The position numbers were made by a program, and so were the translations under genes. DNA of 64,000 nt from assembly GCF_900100075.1 (NCBI RefSeq), contig NZ_FNEG01000004.1, positions 62,001 through 126,000 on the forward strand. The letters are read 5' to 3'. This DNA is from Chryseobacterium jejuense. Lineage in GTDB: Bacteria > Bacteroidota > Bacteroidia > Flavobacteriales > Weeksellaceae. How positions within the stretch are numbered: the stretch's first letter is position 1; each line of letters opens with the position of its first letter. The notes under the pieces were generated by a model that saw nothing but the letters and a program-made list of their open reading frames with translations, searched no databases and was not told where the DNA came from. Of this stretch, positions 36,939 to 45,911 are shown piece by piece.

Positions 36939-38048
36939 TTACTGAAGTAATATCCCTATAATTTCCTCATACAATGCCCGTAACTGTTCCTCTTTTACAG
37001 CATCGATAAGCGTTCCCGTGTTTGTACACAGGACGACGCTGGTATTTTTGGAAGGAAAATAAAAAGCATAGGCACCGGCTCCTACACCACTCCCCTCGTG
37101 GCCCATTGCCTGTAAGCCACCATTGGTTTTATAAAAATGTAGCCCTAAGCCGTATGTAGGTGTACCTTGATCATTAACCGCAATCTTCATTTCTTCCAAC
37201 GATGTAGGCGACAGTACGGTTTTGTCATGGAGCAGCTTGTAGTAAAATCCAGCGATATCCTGAACGGAAGCCACAATACCATCATCGCCAATAAAAGTAA
37301 GCACTGTACCTAATTGCAACTCACTCATATCGGTAAAAGTACCGTCTATTTGTAGATAGTTAGCCGTTGTCCCTACGGGAGCCATAGTGCTTGCCGAGCC
37401 CGCTATATAATAGGTATTGGAAAGTCCGATGGCGTTAATTATTTTGTCTGTAATATACTTTCGATGCCCGTTTGGCGTCACACGATCAATAATAAGAGCC
37501 AGCAGGTGATAATTTATATTGCAATAACCAAATGAGGTACCGGGTGCAAATTTTGCGGGTTGATTGTATACATAGCTCAATACCTTTTCGCTCGTCATAG
37601 GCAACGGCCCTGCAACCACATCGTCTAAAAACTGACCGCTATCTAAATAATCAGGAAGACCTGATGTCATCGTAAGCAGCTGCCTTACTGTAATGATATT
37701 TCCGTTGGGTAGATGATTACAAATGCTAGGAAGATAGGTGTTTACTTTGGCATCGAGATTAATTTTGCCCTCCTCCTTCAGCTTTAGGACAGCAACTGCG
37801 GTAAAGGTTTTTGAAATACTCTGCATATAATGAAGTGCAGAAGCGGCCATCGGCTTTTCTTTAATTACCGCGTCCCCTGCCACCAGAGTATAATTCCCGG
37901 AAGCTGTCTTTACACTAAGGCTTAAGCCTGGGAAGTTGGACAAAGCTGCATTAAGTTTTTGCTGTACCTGCGCTTTTCTATCAGGTGAATCGTCATGGCT
38001 GCATGAGGTCATAAAAATAATAACAGCTAGTAATAAAAACTTTTTCAT
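36939..38048 (-). CDS. Lipoprotein serine hydrolase (class C beta-lactamase fold)
   Basis: 369 residues with a lipobox-type signal (LAVIIFMTSCSHDD, Cys16). SxxK pair S77-K80 (MQSISKTFTAVA), Tyr motif in FGYCNINYHLL, and HEG in MGHEGSGVGAG. It belongs to the serine hydrolase family seen at 10163, 11666 and 41414, without a TPR tail. Its upstream region contains the last codons of a lost AraC gene (38137-38194) and a 19-bp box identical to that before the beta-barrel gene at 45169. Confidence 0.88.
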   Translation of the reverse strand: MKKFLLLAVIIFMTSCSHDDSPDRKAQVQQKLNAALSNFPGLSLSVKTASGNYTLVAGDAVIKEKPMAASALHYMQSISKTFTAVAVLKLKEEGKINLDAKVNTYLPSICNHLPNGNIITVRQLLTMTSGLPDYLDSGQFLDDVVAGPLPMTSEKVLSYVYNQPAKFAPGTSFGYCNINYHLLALIIDRVTPNGHRKYITDKIINAIGLSNTYYIAGSASTMAPVGTTANYLQIDGTFTDMSELQLGTVLTFIGDDGIVASVQDIAGFYYKLLHDKTVLSPTSLEEMKIAVNDQGTPTYGLGLHFYKTNGGLQAMGHEGSGVGAGAYAFYFPSKNTSVVLCTNTGTLIDAVKEEQLRALYEEIIGILLQ

Positions 38049-38101
38049 ACCATGTAATTTGAATTATTTACATGCAAAATTCATCTAAGAAAATTGAGAA
38101 G

Positions 38102-38120
38102 AGGTTTCAAAAGCTTAAAA
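38102..38120 (-). promoter_or_regulatory. 19-bp box shared with 45095-45113
   Basis: On the minus strand TTTTAAGCTTTTGAAACCT, identical over 19 bp to the site before the beta-barrel gene. In both loci it is followed by a GAnTTTTGCA box and an ATAATTCAAATTAC stretch. Candidate AraC binding site. Confidence 0.6.
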
Positions 38121-38136
38121 GTGTATAAATTGGTAC

Positions 38137-38194
38137 TTATTTACTGGTATTTTTATATTCGTTTGGGGTCTTTTTAAAGTAAAGCCCTATTCTA
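38137..38194 (-). pseudogene. 3' remnant of an AraC-family regulator
   Basis: The minus frame reads RIGLYFKKTPNEYKNTSK and stop; the intact regulator at 43924 ends TGQTPNEYKNTIK. The following intergenic sequence is shared too. The rest of the gene is gone, replaced by dispersed repeat e. Confidence 0.75.
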
Positions 38195-38199
38195 ATCCT

Positions 38200-38328
38200 A
38201 TCGTCAGCCCTCCGAAGTCTCCTGACTTTGGAGCAAGTTTGAAGAAAACGATCTTATTTTACTAGCTCAAAGTCGGGAGACTTTGCGCAGCGGAGTTCAA
38301 CGTCAGAAGTCTTCGCACAGCAGAAATT
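38200..38328. repeat. Dispersed double-hairpin repeat, copy e (extended)
   Basis: CCTCCGAAGTCTCCTGACTT, GGAGCAAGTTTGAAGAAA and GCTCAAAGTCGGGAGACTTT, followed by an extra half-copy (GTCAGAAGTCTTCGCACAGC). Longest copy of the family. Its left edge abuts the AraC remnant. Confidence 0.85.
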
Positions 38329-38334
38329 AAAACA

Positions 38335-38364
38335 AAAAAAGCCCAGCTTTCGTTGGGATTTTTT
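38335..38364 (-). terminator. Terminator of the OmpA-like gene
   Basis: AAAAAAGCCCA ... TGGGATTTTTT stem with loop GCTTTCGT. Duplicated at 34170-34198. Confidence 0.75.
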
Positions 38365-38406
38365 AAGCAAAACAACTTACAGTTTTCTATAACTGTAGGA
38401 TTTACC

Positions 38407-39402
38407 TTATCTTTTCACCAGCTCTACTCTACGGTTTTGCGCCTTCCCTTCTTCAGAACTATTATCTGCAATCGGGTTTTTGCTGCCGAAGCCTTCTGCT
38501 GAAAGTCTTACTTTATCGATACCTGAAGTAGCTATCGCATTCAATACTGCTGTAGCACGATCTTTTGAGAGTTGGACATTATGGGCATCATTTCCGCTGT
38601 TATCTGTATATCCGTTAATGGCTAATTTTAGATGGCTGTCGCTTTTCAGGACTTTTGTGATTTCATCTACGGCTGTTTTGCCATCGGGTTGTAAGCTTGC
38701 TTTGTCTGTATCAAAATTAATATGCAATACAGCTTTGCCTTTTGCATCCAATTCTTTTTTTATTTCATCAGATTTTAATATCGAAATCGTTTGCTCAAAC
38801 GGTGCTTTCTGTAGAATTTGTATGGCTCCGGTCGCCGTATTTCCATAGAGCTGAATATAAATATCATCGCCATTGGGTCTTCTTATGACATATACTTTTA
38901 CGGGTTCATTCCAATAATCTATAGAGCCTTCCTCTCCAAAGTATTTGGCCTCTGGTGTTATTCTGTCAAGCTCTTGCTGAGAAACTTTACCATCAAATAT
39001 TTTTACACCGCCCACTTTTGCAATGGCATCATCATAACTTTTCAAAAAATAAGGCAATGACCACTCTTCTGTATTACTTTTCCCGTTTACTACGTACGTT
39101 TTCCATATTTTTCCTTCTATTGGTGTCATTACGCCTTTAAGTGGAAAAAACAGCATATCATAGCTTCTTTGTACCGGTTTATTTTGGAAGTCCAACCCTT
39201 TGGGAAAACTGAAAAAGGGCAATTCACCCACTTCAGCATTGGACACCGGTATGGAATTGATATCAAATTGAGTAGCTCCTCCCGGAGATTTTTCTGCGGC
39301 TCTGCCATCTTCTATGGCAACAGTATCTGTTTTTTGTTCAGTTTTTTTGTTACAGGCAGCAAATAAAGCGCCTATTGATAGAATAATCAGTGTCTTCTTC
39401 AT
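38407..39402 (-). CDS. OmpA-domain lipoprotein
   Basis: 331 residues from the ATG at 39402 (MKKTLIILSIGALFAACNKK), a clean lipoprotein signal with the Cys at residue 17; a longer frame from 39480 is not needed. The C-terminal third is a peptidoglycan-binding OmpA domain (HINFDTDKASLQPDGKTAVD; LAINGYTDNSGNDAHNVQLS; AEGFGSKNPIADN, QNRRVEL). The middle resembles no domain I recognise. It should anchor the outer membrane to peptidoglycan. Its 3' end is duplicated next to the Gabija-like operon. Confidence 0.9.
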   Translation of the reverse strand: MKKTLIILSIGALFAACNKKTEQKTDTVAIEDGRAAEKSPGGATQFDINSIPVSNAEVGELPFFSFPKGLDFQNKPVQRSYDMLFFPLKGVMTPIEGKIWKTYVVNGKSNTEEWSLPYFLKSYDDAIAKVGGVKIFDGKVSQQELDRITPEAKYFGEEGSIDYWNEPVKVYVIRRPNGDDIYIQLYGNTATGAIQILQKAPFEQTISILKSDEIKKELDAKGKAVLHINFDTDKASLQPDGKTAVDEITKVLKSDSHLKLAINGYTDNSGNDAHNVQLSKDRATAVLNAIATSGIDKVRLSAEGFGSKNPIADNSSEEGKAQNRRVELVKR

Positions 39403-39639
39403 TGTAATAAATTTAGGTTTTTGGTATTTAATTTTTTTCAAATAGTGAGCAATAAGACAGCTCGAATTCTTCTTCATCAAAATCGTTCTGTATATTTTCT
39501 ATACTATTTTTTTTTTGCAGCACTAACTTACAAATAAAATGCGAATGGGAAAGTACCTAGATTTAAGGATTTTAGCGATTAAAAGATAATGTACGGATAT
39601 TTTTTTGACGCAATGTTTTTATTTTTGAAACTGCTGATT

Positions 39640-39700
39640 TTTAAGAGAGCAAAGAAAAAATCAACTTTGTTGATTCGTCGAAGCGTATGGATAAATAGAC
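39640..39700. repeat. Single copy of the AATCAAC...GTTGATT palindrome family
   Basis: AGAGAGCAAAGAAAAAATCA, then ACTTTGTTGATTCGTCGAAG, matching the core of the 18.5-20.2 kb unit. The rest of 39403-40133 is non-coding, with copy f and a CACAAAAGATTTTTTAAACA stretch related to 18296. Confidence 0.55.
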
Positions 39701-39713
39701 CTCTTCCTGTTCC

Positions 39714-39805
39714 CTAGCTCTCCGAAGTCTCCTGACTTTGGAGCACTTTAAAAGAAATGATTTTATTTTACCAGCTCAAAATGGGGAGACTTTGCATAGC
39801 AGACC
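39714..39805. repeat. Dispersed double-hairpin repeat, copy f
   Basis: GCTCTCCGAAGTCTCCTGAC, TTTGGAGCACTTTAAAAGAA and GCTCAAAATGGGGAGACTTT, then GCATAGCAGA. Confidence 0.8.
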
Positions 39806-40133
39806 GGCATCAGAATACTAACACTGTTTAATTTTTTTTATTAAGTCACAAAAGATTTTTTAAACACTGAAGCTATTTAAGTTATATACGTTGTGTATAA
39901 CAAGTACACTGAAGTTTTTCTGAAAATCAAAGATTTTCATCTTATGTGAACTTAATTATGCGGTATTTCTTTAAACTTTCTAAAGTGTACTAAGGTGTTA
40001 AAAAAATAAAAACTTTTGTGACTTTTGTGGTTAAGTTTAAACACACCAAAAAATTCATTGCGTAGCAGAAACATTCTTATCAACAAAATCTATTTTTCTT
40101 TATCACTTATATCCTATTTTTGTAAAAAAACTA

Positions 40134-41258
40134 ATGGACAAATTAAGTTTTCTGGAAGTTATAGCTGCGATTGCTGTTTTTGTATCGCTGCTGCTTTCCG
40201 TGTTTTTATTAACGGTAAAAACAGAAAGAAAACTGGAAAGCAGATTATTTGCAGCATTCCTTATCATTAATGCCATTGATATCAGCGGAATTTTCATGCA
40301 TCTTTTTGTGGAGAGTTATAATCTGAAAGCTTTCAAAATATCTGCTTACTTATTGGTAATGCCTCTTTTCTATCTGTATGTAAATGCCGTTTGTTATTCT
40401 GATTTTATATTAAAAAGAAAGCATTTACTGCATCTTATTCCTTTCATTGTTGCCAATTTAATTTTAGTTCCAAGACTTTATCTGACAGAAGGTGCTGCTA
40501 AAGAAGATTTCTTTACAACGATGTGGCAATCCCCTGAAATGATTGTGTATCAGCTCATCGGGGAGCTGCAGTTTTTCTTTTATATCGTTGGTGTATTCAT
40601 AATCCTCAAAAAATACAAAAAGATTTATCTTGAAAACTACACAAATCCCAACACCTTGTTATACCAATGGCTGTTTCAGCTTACCCTCATTTTCTTATTC
40701 ATCCATGTATGTATTATTTTTAAAAATATCATACGATATACGGCATACAACGATCTGTTTATCTGGATCCATATTGTAGCGGGAGCTTCCTTTTTATTGG
40801 CTGCCTGCTGGTTTATCTTAAAGGCATTAAATTATCCTGAGCTTTTTCGCAGAATTGATTCTACCTTACAACCGACAGAAGATTTTGCTGAAACATTAGA
40901 AACTGAACATAAAACCGACGAAACAAAAAGTTCTCAGATCGAACAGCTTAGAAAATTCATGGTTGAAAAAGAACCTTTCCTGGAACCTTCATTAACGATT
41001 CAGGAATTGGCAGATCAGGTGAATATTCCTGTTCGGGAGTTGTCTGTTTTAATTAACCATCACCTCAATCAGCACTTTTTTGATTTTGTGAATGAATACC
41101 GCATTAAAAAAGCAATGACGATTCTGAAAGATCCCACGAAAAAAGAATATACAGTGCTGGAAATCTTATACGAAGTAGGTTTCAATTCAAAATCTTCTTT
41201 TCATACCTCTTTTAAAAAATATACGAATCAAACGCCAACCGCATTCAGAAACAGTTGA
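40134..41258 (+). CDS. Membrane-anchored AraC-family regulator
   Basis: 374 residues, close paralog of 8901. About seven hydrophobic segments in the first 230 residues (FLEVIAAIAVFVSLLLSVFL and others), then an AraC domain (LTIQELADQVNIPVRELSVL; VLEILYEVGFNSKSSFHTSF). It is followed by a terminator-like hairpin and a serine hydrolase gene, exactly as at 8901. It likely controls that hydrolase through the inverted repeat at 41329. A TATTTTTG sequence at 40115 could be its -7 box but lies very close to the ATG. Confidence 0.9.
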   Translation: MDKLSFLEVIAAIAVFVSLLLSVFLLTVKTERKLESRLFAAFLIINAIDISGIFMHLFVESYNLKAFKISAYLLVMPLFYLYVNAVCYSDFILKRKHLLHLIPFIVANLILVPRLYLTEGAAKEDFFTTMWQSPEMIVYQLIGELQFFFYIVGVFIILKKYKKIYLENYTNPNTLLYQWLFQLTLIFLFIHVCIIFKNIIRYTAYNDLFIWIHIVAGASFLLAACWFILKALNYPELFRRIDSTLQPTEDFAETLETEHKTDETKSSQIEQLRKFMVEKEPFLEPSLTIQELADQVNIPVRELSVLINHHLNQHFFDFVNEYRIKKAMTILKDPTKKEYTVLEILYEVGFNSKSSFHTSFKKYTNQTPTAFRNS

Positions 41259-41304
41259 TAATTAATCAATTGTAAATAATCGAACTTTGAATTGTAAAAA
41301 ATCA

Positions 41305-41331
41305 GACTCATTTCATTCATGAAAATGAGTC
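41305..41331 (+). terminator. Hairpin after AraC gene
   Basis: GACTCATTT / AAAATGAGTC with an 8-nt loop, followed by CGACTTTTTT. It overlaps the candidate operator. Confidence 0.55.
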
Positions 41332-41349
41332 CGACTTTTTTATACGGAC
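41329..41349. promoter_or_regulatory. Candidate AraC operator
   Basis: Inverted repeat GTCCG ... CGGAC around a T-rich 11-bp centre, upstream of a GCATATTTGCA box and the serine hydrolase gene. A weaker version is at 10060-10081 in the paralogous module. Confidence 0.5.
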
Positions 41350-41413
41350 TTTTTTCAAGATTCTCTACCGCATATTTGCATCAGATTATGACTATCAAAT
41401 AAAAATTCTGACC

Positions 41414-42466
41414 ATGAAATATGTAACCCTTATTTTATTTTTTGCCTTACTTGGCTGTAAAAGTGTTCAACAAGCAGACAAACAAAATGTTGAAAATGCG
41501 ATTACAAAAAATGCTCTTCAGTTATTAGAGGACAAAAGATTTCATTCTGTTTCTATTTCAGTTCTTAAAGATGGAAAATCAACGACAAAGCATTTTGGAG
41601 AATTAACGATTGGAAAAGGAAACAAACCCAACGATTCTACACTTTATGAACTAGCTTCTGTAACCAAAACCTTTACAGGTTATGTTGCCGCTAAAGCCGT
41701 ACTTGATCAAAAAATACATTTAGAGGATGATATCAGAATCTATCTTAATGAACATTATCCCAATTTAGAATATAAAGGTGAACCTATCAAAATAAAGCAC
41801 CTCATCACCCATACCAGTGGATTTCCTAATTTTCCTATAAAAAGCGAAAATAAAAAGGCTTTTTTTGAAGGATTAAAACTCATCAAGATTGAAACGAAAC
41901 CCGGAGAAAGATATTCTTATTCAAACACGGCTCCGGAGCTGACCGCCTATATCCTTGAAAAAGTGTATCAAAAACCTTTTGAGGAACTAGTCACTGAATT
42001 TATTTTGAAGCCCAATACCATGAATCAAACCAGGTTTACACTCACTGAAAATGACAGAACAAGACTGGTAAAAGGCTACAACAATAAAAACGAGTTAATG
42101 CCCAACTTCAACAGAACTTTATGGGGCGGAATTTCAGGACTGCACTCTACAACTACGGATTTGGTGAAATATATGAAACTGCAGCTTGCCCCATCCAATC
42201 CTATTGTCAGCGAATCTCATAAAAAACTATACAAAGAAGGTTCTGATTTCTGGGAAGGTTATCATTGGTACATTATAGAAAATGATCATCAATTAATGTA
42301 TAGACATCACGGTGGTATCTACGGAATGCAGAATTGGTTTGTCATTTATCCTAAACAAAATATGGGAATATCCATACTCACCAACACCAGCTTTAATGAA
42401 ACAGGAGAAATTTTAGAAAAAGTAGTGGATAACTTGTTTGATGACATCATGAAAACTAAGAAATAA
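41414..42466 (+). CDS. Lipoprotein serine hydrolase (class C beta-lactamase fold)
   Basis: 350 residues with a lipobox (ILFFALLGCKSVQ, Cys15). SxxK pair S82-K85 (ELASVTKTFTGY), YSN in RYSYSNTAPEL, and HGG in YRHHGGIYGMQNW. No TPR tail. Probably an envelope peptidase or esterase. It is the second gene of the regulator-hydrolase module and ends before a terminator at 42527. Confidence 0.88.
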   Translation: MKYVTLILFFALLGCKSVQQADKQNVENAITKNALQLLEDKRFHSVSISVLKDGKSTTKHFGELTIGKGNKPNDSTLYELASVTKTFTGYVAAKAVLDQKIHLEDDIRIYLNEHYPNLEYKGEPIKIKHLITHTSGFPNFPIKSENKKAFFEGLKLIKIETKPGERYSYSNTAPELTAYILEKVYQKPFEELVTEFILKPNTMNQTRFTLTENDRTRLVKGYNNKNELMPNFNRTLWGGISGLHSTTTDLVKYMKLQLAPSNPIVSESHKKLYKEGSDFWEGYHWYIIENDHQLMYRHHGGIYGMQNWFVIYPKQNMGISILTNTSFNETGEILEKVVDNLFDDIMKTKK

Positions 42467-42526
42467 ACAGTACATAAACAGCGGTTTGTGAAAATGGATC
42501 ACTTATGTTCCAACCGACAAGCTCAC

Positions 42527-42552
42527 AAAAAGCGTATTAAGGTGCGCTTTTT
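42527..42552 (+). terminator. Intrinsic terminator
   Basis: AAAAAGCG / CGCTTTTT around a 10-nt loop, between convergent genes. Preceded by the ATGTTCCAACCGACAAGCTC motif also seen near 2930. Confidence 0.65.
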
Positions 42553-42592
42553 TCGTTTAAAACAATTCAAAAAAAACAATTAACGGTAATTT

Positions 42593-43678
42593 TCATTTGA
42601 TCAGCTTGTTATTTAATAAGAATGTTTTAATGTCATTCACTACTTCATTCGGACGTTCGTCTTTTACGCCATGCCAAGTATTTTCATACACCTTGTGAAC
42701 AATAAAAGGTTTGTGTTCATTCGTAAGTTGATCATTTTCTTCTTTAAAATCGAACCAATCATTTTTACTGACAGGGTCTAAAATAAGCAAAGGTGTATTC
42801 AGATTTCTATAAATAATTTTAGGGTTTAGCTGGTGTGTTGAAGCTCCAAAAGCAGTTTTAGAGGTAAAAGGAGTGTAAATAATGGCGATATTTTCTTCTG
42901 CTGAATTTTCGCCGGTAAGTTCTTCTGCACCTGGGTTTATTTCATATTTGCCATTTGCGTTTTTCTTGATCCGGGCATAAGAAGTGAAAATTTCCTTTTT
43001 TAATTTTTCATTGTCTTTCCCTTTTATTCCCCAATTGTTATACATCAACCAATACGCATCAAACTCGTTATCAAAAACCACTGTTTTTTTGTTGGTATAA
43101 TATTGTTGGGTTTCTTCAATGTCTTTCGCAATATGAGCTGCTTTTGCCTGAAAATCCCAAGCAACAGAACCACCATCTTCCAAAATAAGAGCCTGAACCA
43201 TCTCCGGATAAGCATCATAAAATGCAGAACTTATGGTTCCTCCTCTTGACCAGCCTCCGATAATTGCCTTTTTGATTTTCATTGTATCTAAAAGAAATTT
43301 AATATCATCTGCAACGTGATAAATAGACAAGTTTTTTTGAGAAATAGGCGTAAATCCATGACCGTAGTAATCAATGGCAATAACATGCAAATTCATTTTT
43401 ACCAATTGATCTATTATTTCGTATAATTCATATCCATTGCTATATGTTCCTGGAATCCAAACAAGTGTTGGGTCTTTTTTATTCCCCCACTCCAAATAAT
43501 GCATATTTACATTATTGGTTTGAATATAATTGCCGTGTTGTTTTTCGTATTTCTCGAATTCTGGTTTTAAACTTTGGAACAAATTCCGTTGTGCTATGGA
43601 ATCTGCGGAAACATTTGTTTGTGCTTTTGCGGATAAATACACAATGAAAGCAAGCAATAGAATGATACTTTTTTTCAT
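42593..43678 (-). CDS. Secreted alpha/beta hydrolase
   Basis: 361 residues from the ATG at 43678 (MKKSIILLLAFIVYLSAKAQ); three codons longer is possible. Fold motifs: VWIPGTYSNGYELY as the oxyanion region, AIDYYGHGFTP, nucleophile Ser in IIGGWSRGGTISS, acid in LLILDPVSKND and histidine in NTWHGVKDER. Periplasmic or outer-membrane location is inferred. Substrate unknown. Divergent from the AraC gene at 43924, which may regulate it. Confidence 0.85.
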   Translation of the reverse strand: MKKSIILLLAFIVYLSAKAQTNVSADSIAQRNLFQSLKPEFEKYEKQHGNYIQTNNVNMHYLEWGNKKDPTLVWIPGTYSNGYELYEIIDQLVKMNLHVIAIDYYGHGFTPISQKNLSIYHVADDIKFLLDTMKIKKAIIGGWSRGGTISSAFYDAYPEMVQALILEDGGSVAWDFQAKAAHIAKDIEETQQYYTNKKTVVFDNEFDAYWLMYNNWGIKGKDNEKLKKEIFTSYARIKKNANGKYEINPGAEELTGENSAEENIAIIYTPFTSKTAFGASTHQLNPKIIYRNLNTPLLILDPVSKNDWFDFKEENDQLTNEHKPFIVHKVYENTWHGVKDERPNEVVNDIKTFLLNNKLIK

Positions 43679-43923
43679 AATTCGCATGTTTTTACTTTGG
43701 TTTGATTTGTAGTATTTACGATGGTTATTTTCCGATACATAAACGATACGACTTGTATGGCAATCGTTTATGTTTCACAGTCACAATATAGTAAATTTAT
43801 TAAGTATCATAACACTGGTTTCATTGTTCACTTCATTTTTTCTTGTACTGTTTTCCATATGAAAGAACTATCTTTAAACCATGATATACTCTACCCAATC
43901 TTTACAACACCTTTTATAAAAAA

Positions 43924-45078
43924 TTGATCTATACAACACTTTTAAATATTGCAATTTTCCAGGGAATCGTCTTAGGCGCGGTTATTTTAAAATCTTCCTT
44001 ATTCAGTAGTCAATCAAATAAGTATTTGGCCTACTTACTATTTGCACTTTCCATGGTTTTACTGAATTATGTTTTTGAAATTGAAGGTACATTTAAGTCC
44101 TATCCCTTGCTACGTTTTCTGGATTATATTGAGTGGATATTTTTACTTCCCGTCTTCATCTTCCTTTTTATAATAAACCGAATTGATGATACGGTAAAGA
44201 ACAGACAAAGAGCTTATTTGTATTACATTCCGTTCGTCTATTCCTCTACTTTTGTTATTATATACCATCTTAATGATATTTTAGGGATTTATAAAATCAC
44301 AGATTCCGGAATTTTCATCATCAATATACTTACGCTGATTCAGCTTTTATTTGCCTTTATCATCATCCTGTTTCCCCCTTTTTACTCTTATTTTATGATA
44401 AGGCACTTAAAAGATCCACAAGAGAAAAAATGGGTAATTATCTTATTAACCGCGCTCTATTTATTATTATTTACCTGGCTAATTACATATATGGTTGGCT
44501 TCTTTTTTGGAATAGACATTTCCTCTACCATGAGTGGACTGGCTTTATTGGCAACATTTATCATGCACTGGACAGCTTATATAGGTATTTACAAATACAA
44601 GCTTGCCAAAAACAAAGATGCGGTCTACCATTTTCTAAACAACGATTTGGTTATTATACATCCCGATCTGCAAGTTGCAGAAAATAGTATAACGCAAGAA
44701 AATAACACTACCGAAGAATCCAGAGAATCTATAACGGCTGACAATCTTTATTTTCAAAAACTGGAACACCTTTGCAAAGACGAGCACATTTATACAGACA
44801 GTACCTTAAACAGAGAAAAAGTAGCTGAAAAATTAGGCATAAGCGCTGGATATGTTTCACAAATTGTAAATACAATAACGGGAGACAATTTTGCTCATTA
44901 TATCAATCAATATCGGGTGGAGGCAGTCAAGAAAATGATATCAGATCCGGAATATGACAACTATAATCTACTGACAATGGGACTAGAAGCTGGGTTTACT
45001 TCGAAAACAACTTTTTTTAAAGCCTTTAAAAAAGTTACCGGTCAGACTCCCAATGAGTATAAAAACACCATCAAATAA
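43924..45078 (+). CDS. Membrane-anchored AraC-family regulator
   Basis: 384 residues with six or seven hydrophobic segments (LLNIAIFQGIVLGAVILKSS and others), then an AraC domain (REKVAEKLGISAGYVSQIVN; MGLEAGFTSKTTFFKAFKKV). It belongs to a different subgroup from 8901 and 40134. The start is a TTG; the first internal ATG would lose the leading membrane helix, and a stop lies in frame at 43882. Followed by a beta-barrel gene with the 19-bp box shared with 38102. Confidence 0.85.
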   Translation: MIYTTLLNIAIFQGIVLGAVILKSSLFSSQSNKYLAYLLFALSMVLLNYVFEIEGTFKSYPLLRFLDYIEWIFLLPVFIFLFIINRIDDTVKNRQRAYLYYIPFVYSSTFVIIYHLNDILGIYKITDSGIFIINILTLIQLLFAFIIILFPPFYSYFMIRHLKDPQEKKWVIILLTALYLLLFTWLITYMVGFFFGIDISSTMSGLALLATFIMHWTAYIGIYKYKLAKNKDAVYHFLNNDLVIIHPDLQVAENSITQENNTTEESRESITADNLYFQKLEHLCKDEHIYTDSTLNREKVAEKLGISAGYVSQIVNTITGDNFAHYINQYRVEAVKKMISDPEYDNYNLLTMGLEAGFTSKTTFFKAFKKVTGQTPNEYKNTIK

Positions 45079-45094
45079 GTACCATTTTCTCCAT

Positions 45095-45113
45095 TTTTAA
45101 GCTTTTGAAACCT
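45095..45113 (+). promoter_or_regulatory. 19-bp box shared with 38102-38120
   Basis: TTTTAAGCTTTTGAAACCT, 17 bp past the AraC stop and upstream of a GAGTTTTGCA box and the beta-barrel gene. Confidence 0.6.
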
Positions 45114-45168
45114 GTTCTAATTTGAATTATTTGAGTTTTGCACTTACATAATTCAAATTACGTTATTC

Positions 45169-45714
45169 ATGAAAAAGAACTTTTTACTCGCAACTATTCT
45201 GTTTGCTTTTTATTCTGTTAATGCTCAAAACAACCAAACGAATGGAGATCCACAAGAGAAAAAAAATGAAATTAAACTGAATCTAATTGCCCCGTTATAC
45301 GGTGCTGTGGAAGTAGCTTTTGAACGACATCTCAGCAAACATTCATCGCTGGGGATCTCTACATTTATTGTTTATGATCATACAAAGGAGAAGGACATGA
45401 ATTACAACATCTCCCCGTATTACAGATATTATTTTGGAAAAAAATATGCTTCCGGTTTTTTTCTCGAAGGATTTGGAATGTTCACTTCCATTGATGGGAA
45501 AAAAATATACGCAGCAGACAACGTGACATTCACTGAGAATAAAGATGTTTATGATCTTGCCTTGGGTGCCGGTCTTGGTTGGAAGTTAGTCACAAAAAAG
45601 GGTTTTCTTGTTGAAGCCAACGCAGGCTACGGAAAACTTATGTTCAATGCAAACAAAACAGATCATAACGTGGTGGCTAAGTTTGGATTGAATATTGGCT
45701 ATCGATTCAAATAA
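45169..45714 (+). CDS. DUF3575-like outer-membrane beta-barrel protein
   Basis: 181 residues with a signal peptide (LLATILFAFYSVNAQN). After NEIKLNLIAPLYGAVEVAFE come alternating strands ending in a C-terminal aromatic (FGLNIGYRFK), typical for small outer-membrane barrels. The IKLNLIAPLYG and EVAFERHLSKH parts suit DUF3575. It is the likely target of the upstream AraC regulator. Confidence 0.75.
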   Translation: MKKNFLLATILFAFYSVNAQNNQTNGDPQEKKNEIKLNLIAPLYGAVEVAFERHLSKHSSLGISTFIVYDHTKEKDMNYNISPYYRYYFGKKYASGFFLEGFGMFTSIDGKKIYAADNVTFTENKDVYDLALGAGLGWKLVTKKGFLVEANAGYGKLMFNANKTDHNVVAKFGLNIGYRFK

Positions 45715-45911
45715 TAGCATAAGAAGGAAATGATGTGAGGATCAGAAGAAGGAATTAGATTGATGGCTGACCATTACGAAAGACTTTATTGTAAAAGGAA
45801 GAGCCCAACAGTATGTGCAATCAAACAATAGCTTCTGATCCCATTATTTCAAGCCTTTTCAAAAACAGTAATGGTGTAAACCAAATTTCTGCTATATTTT
45901 CACACCAAATT

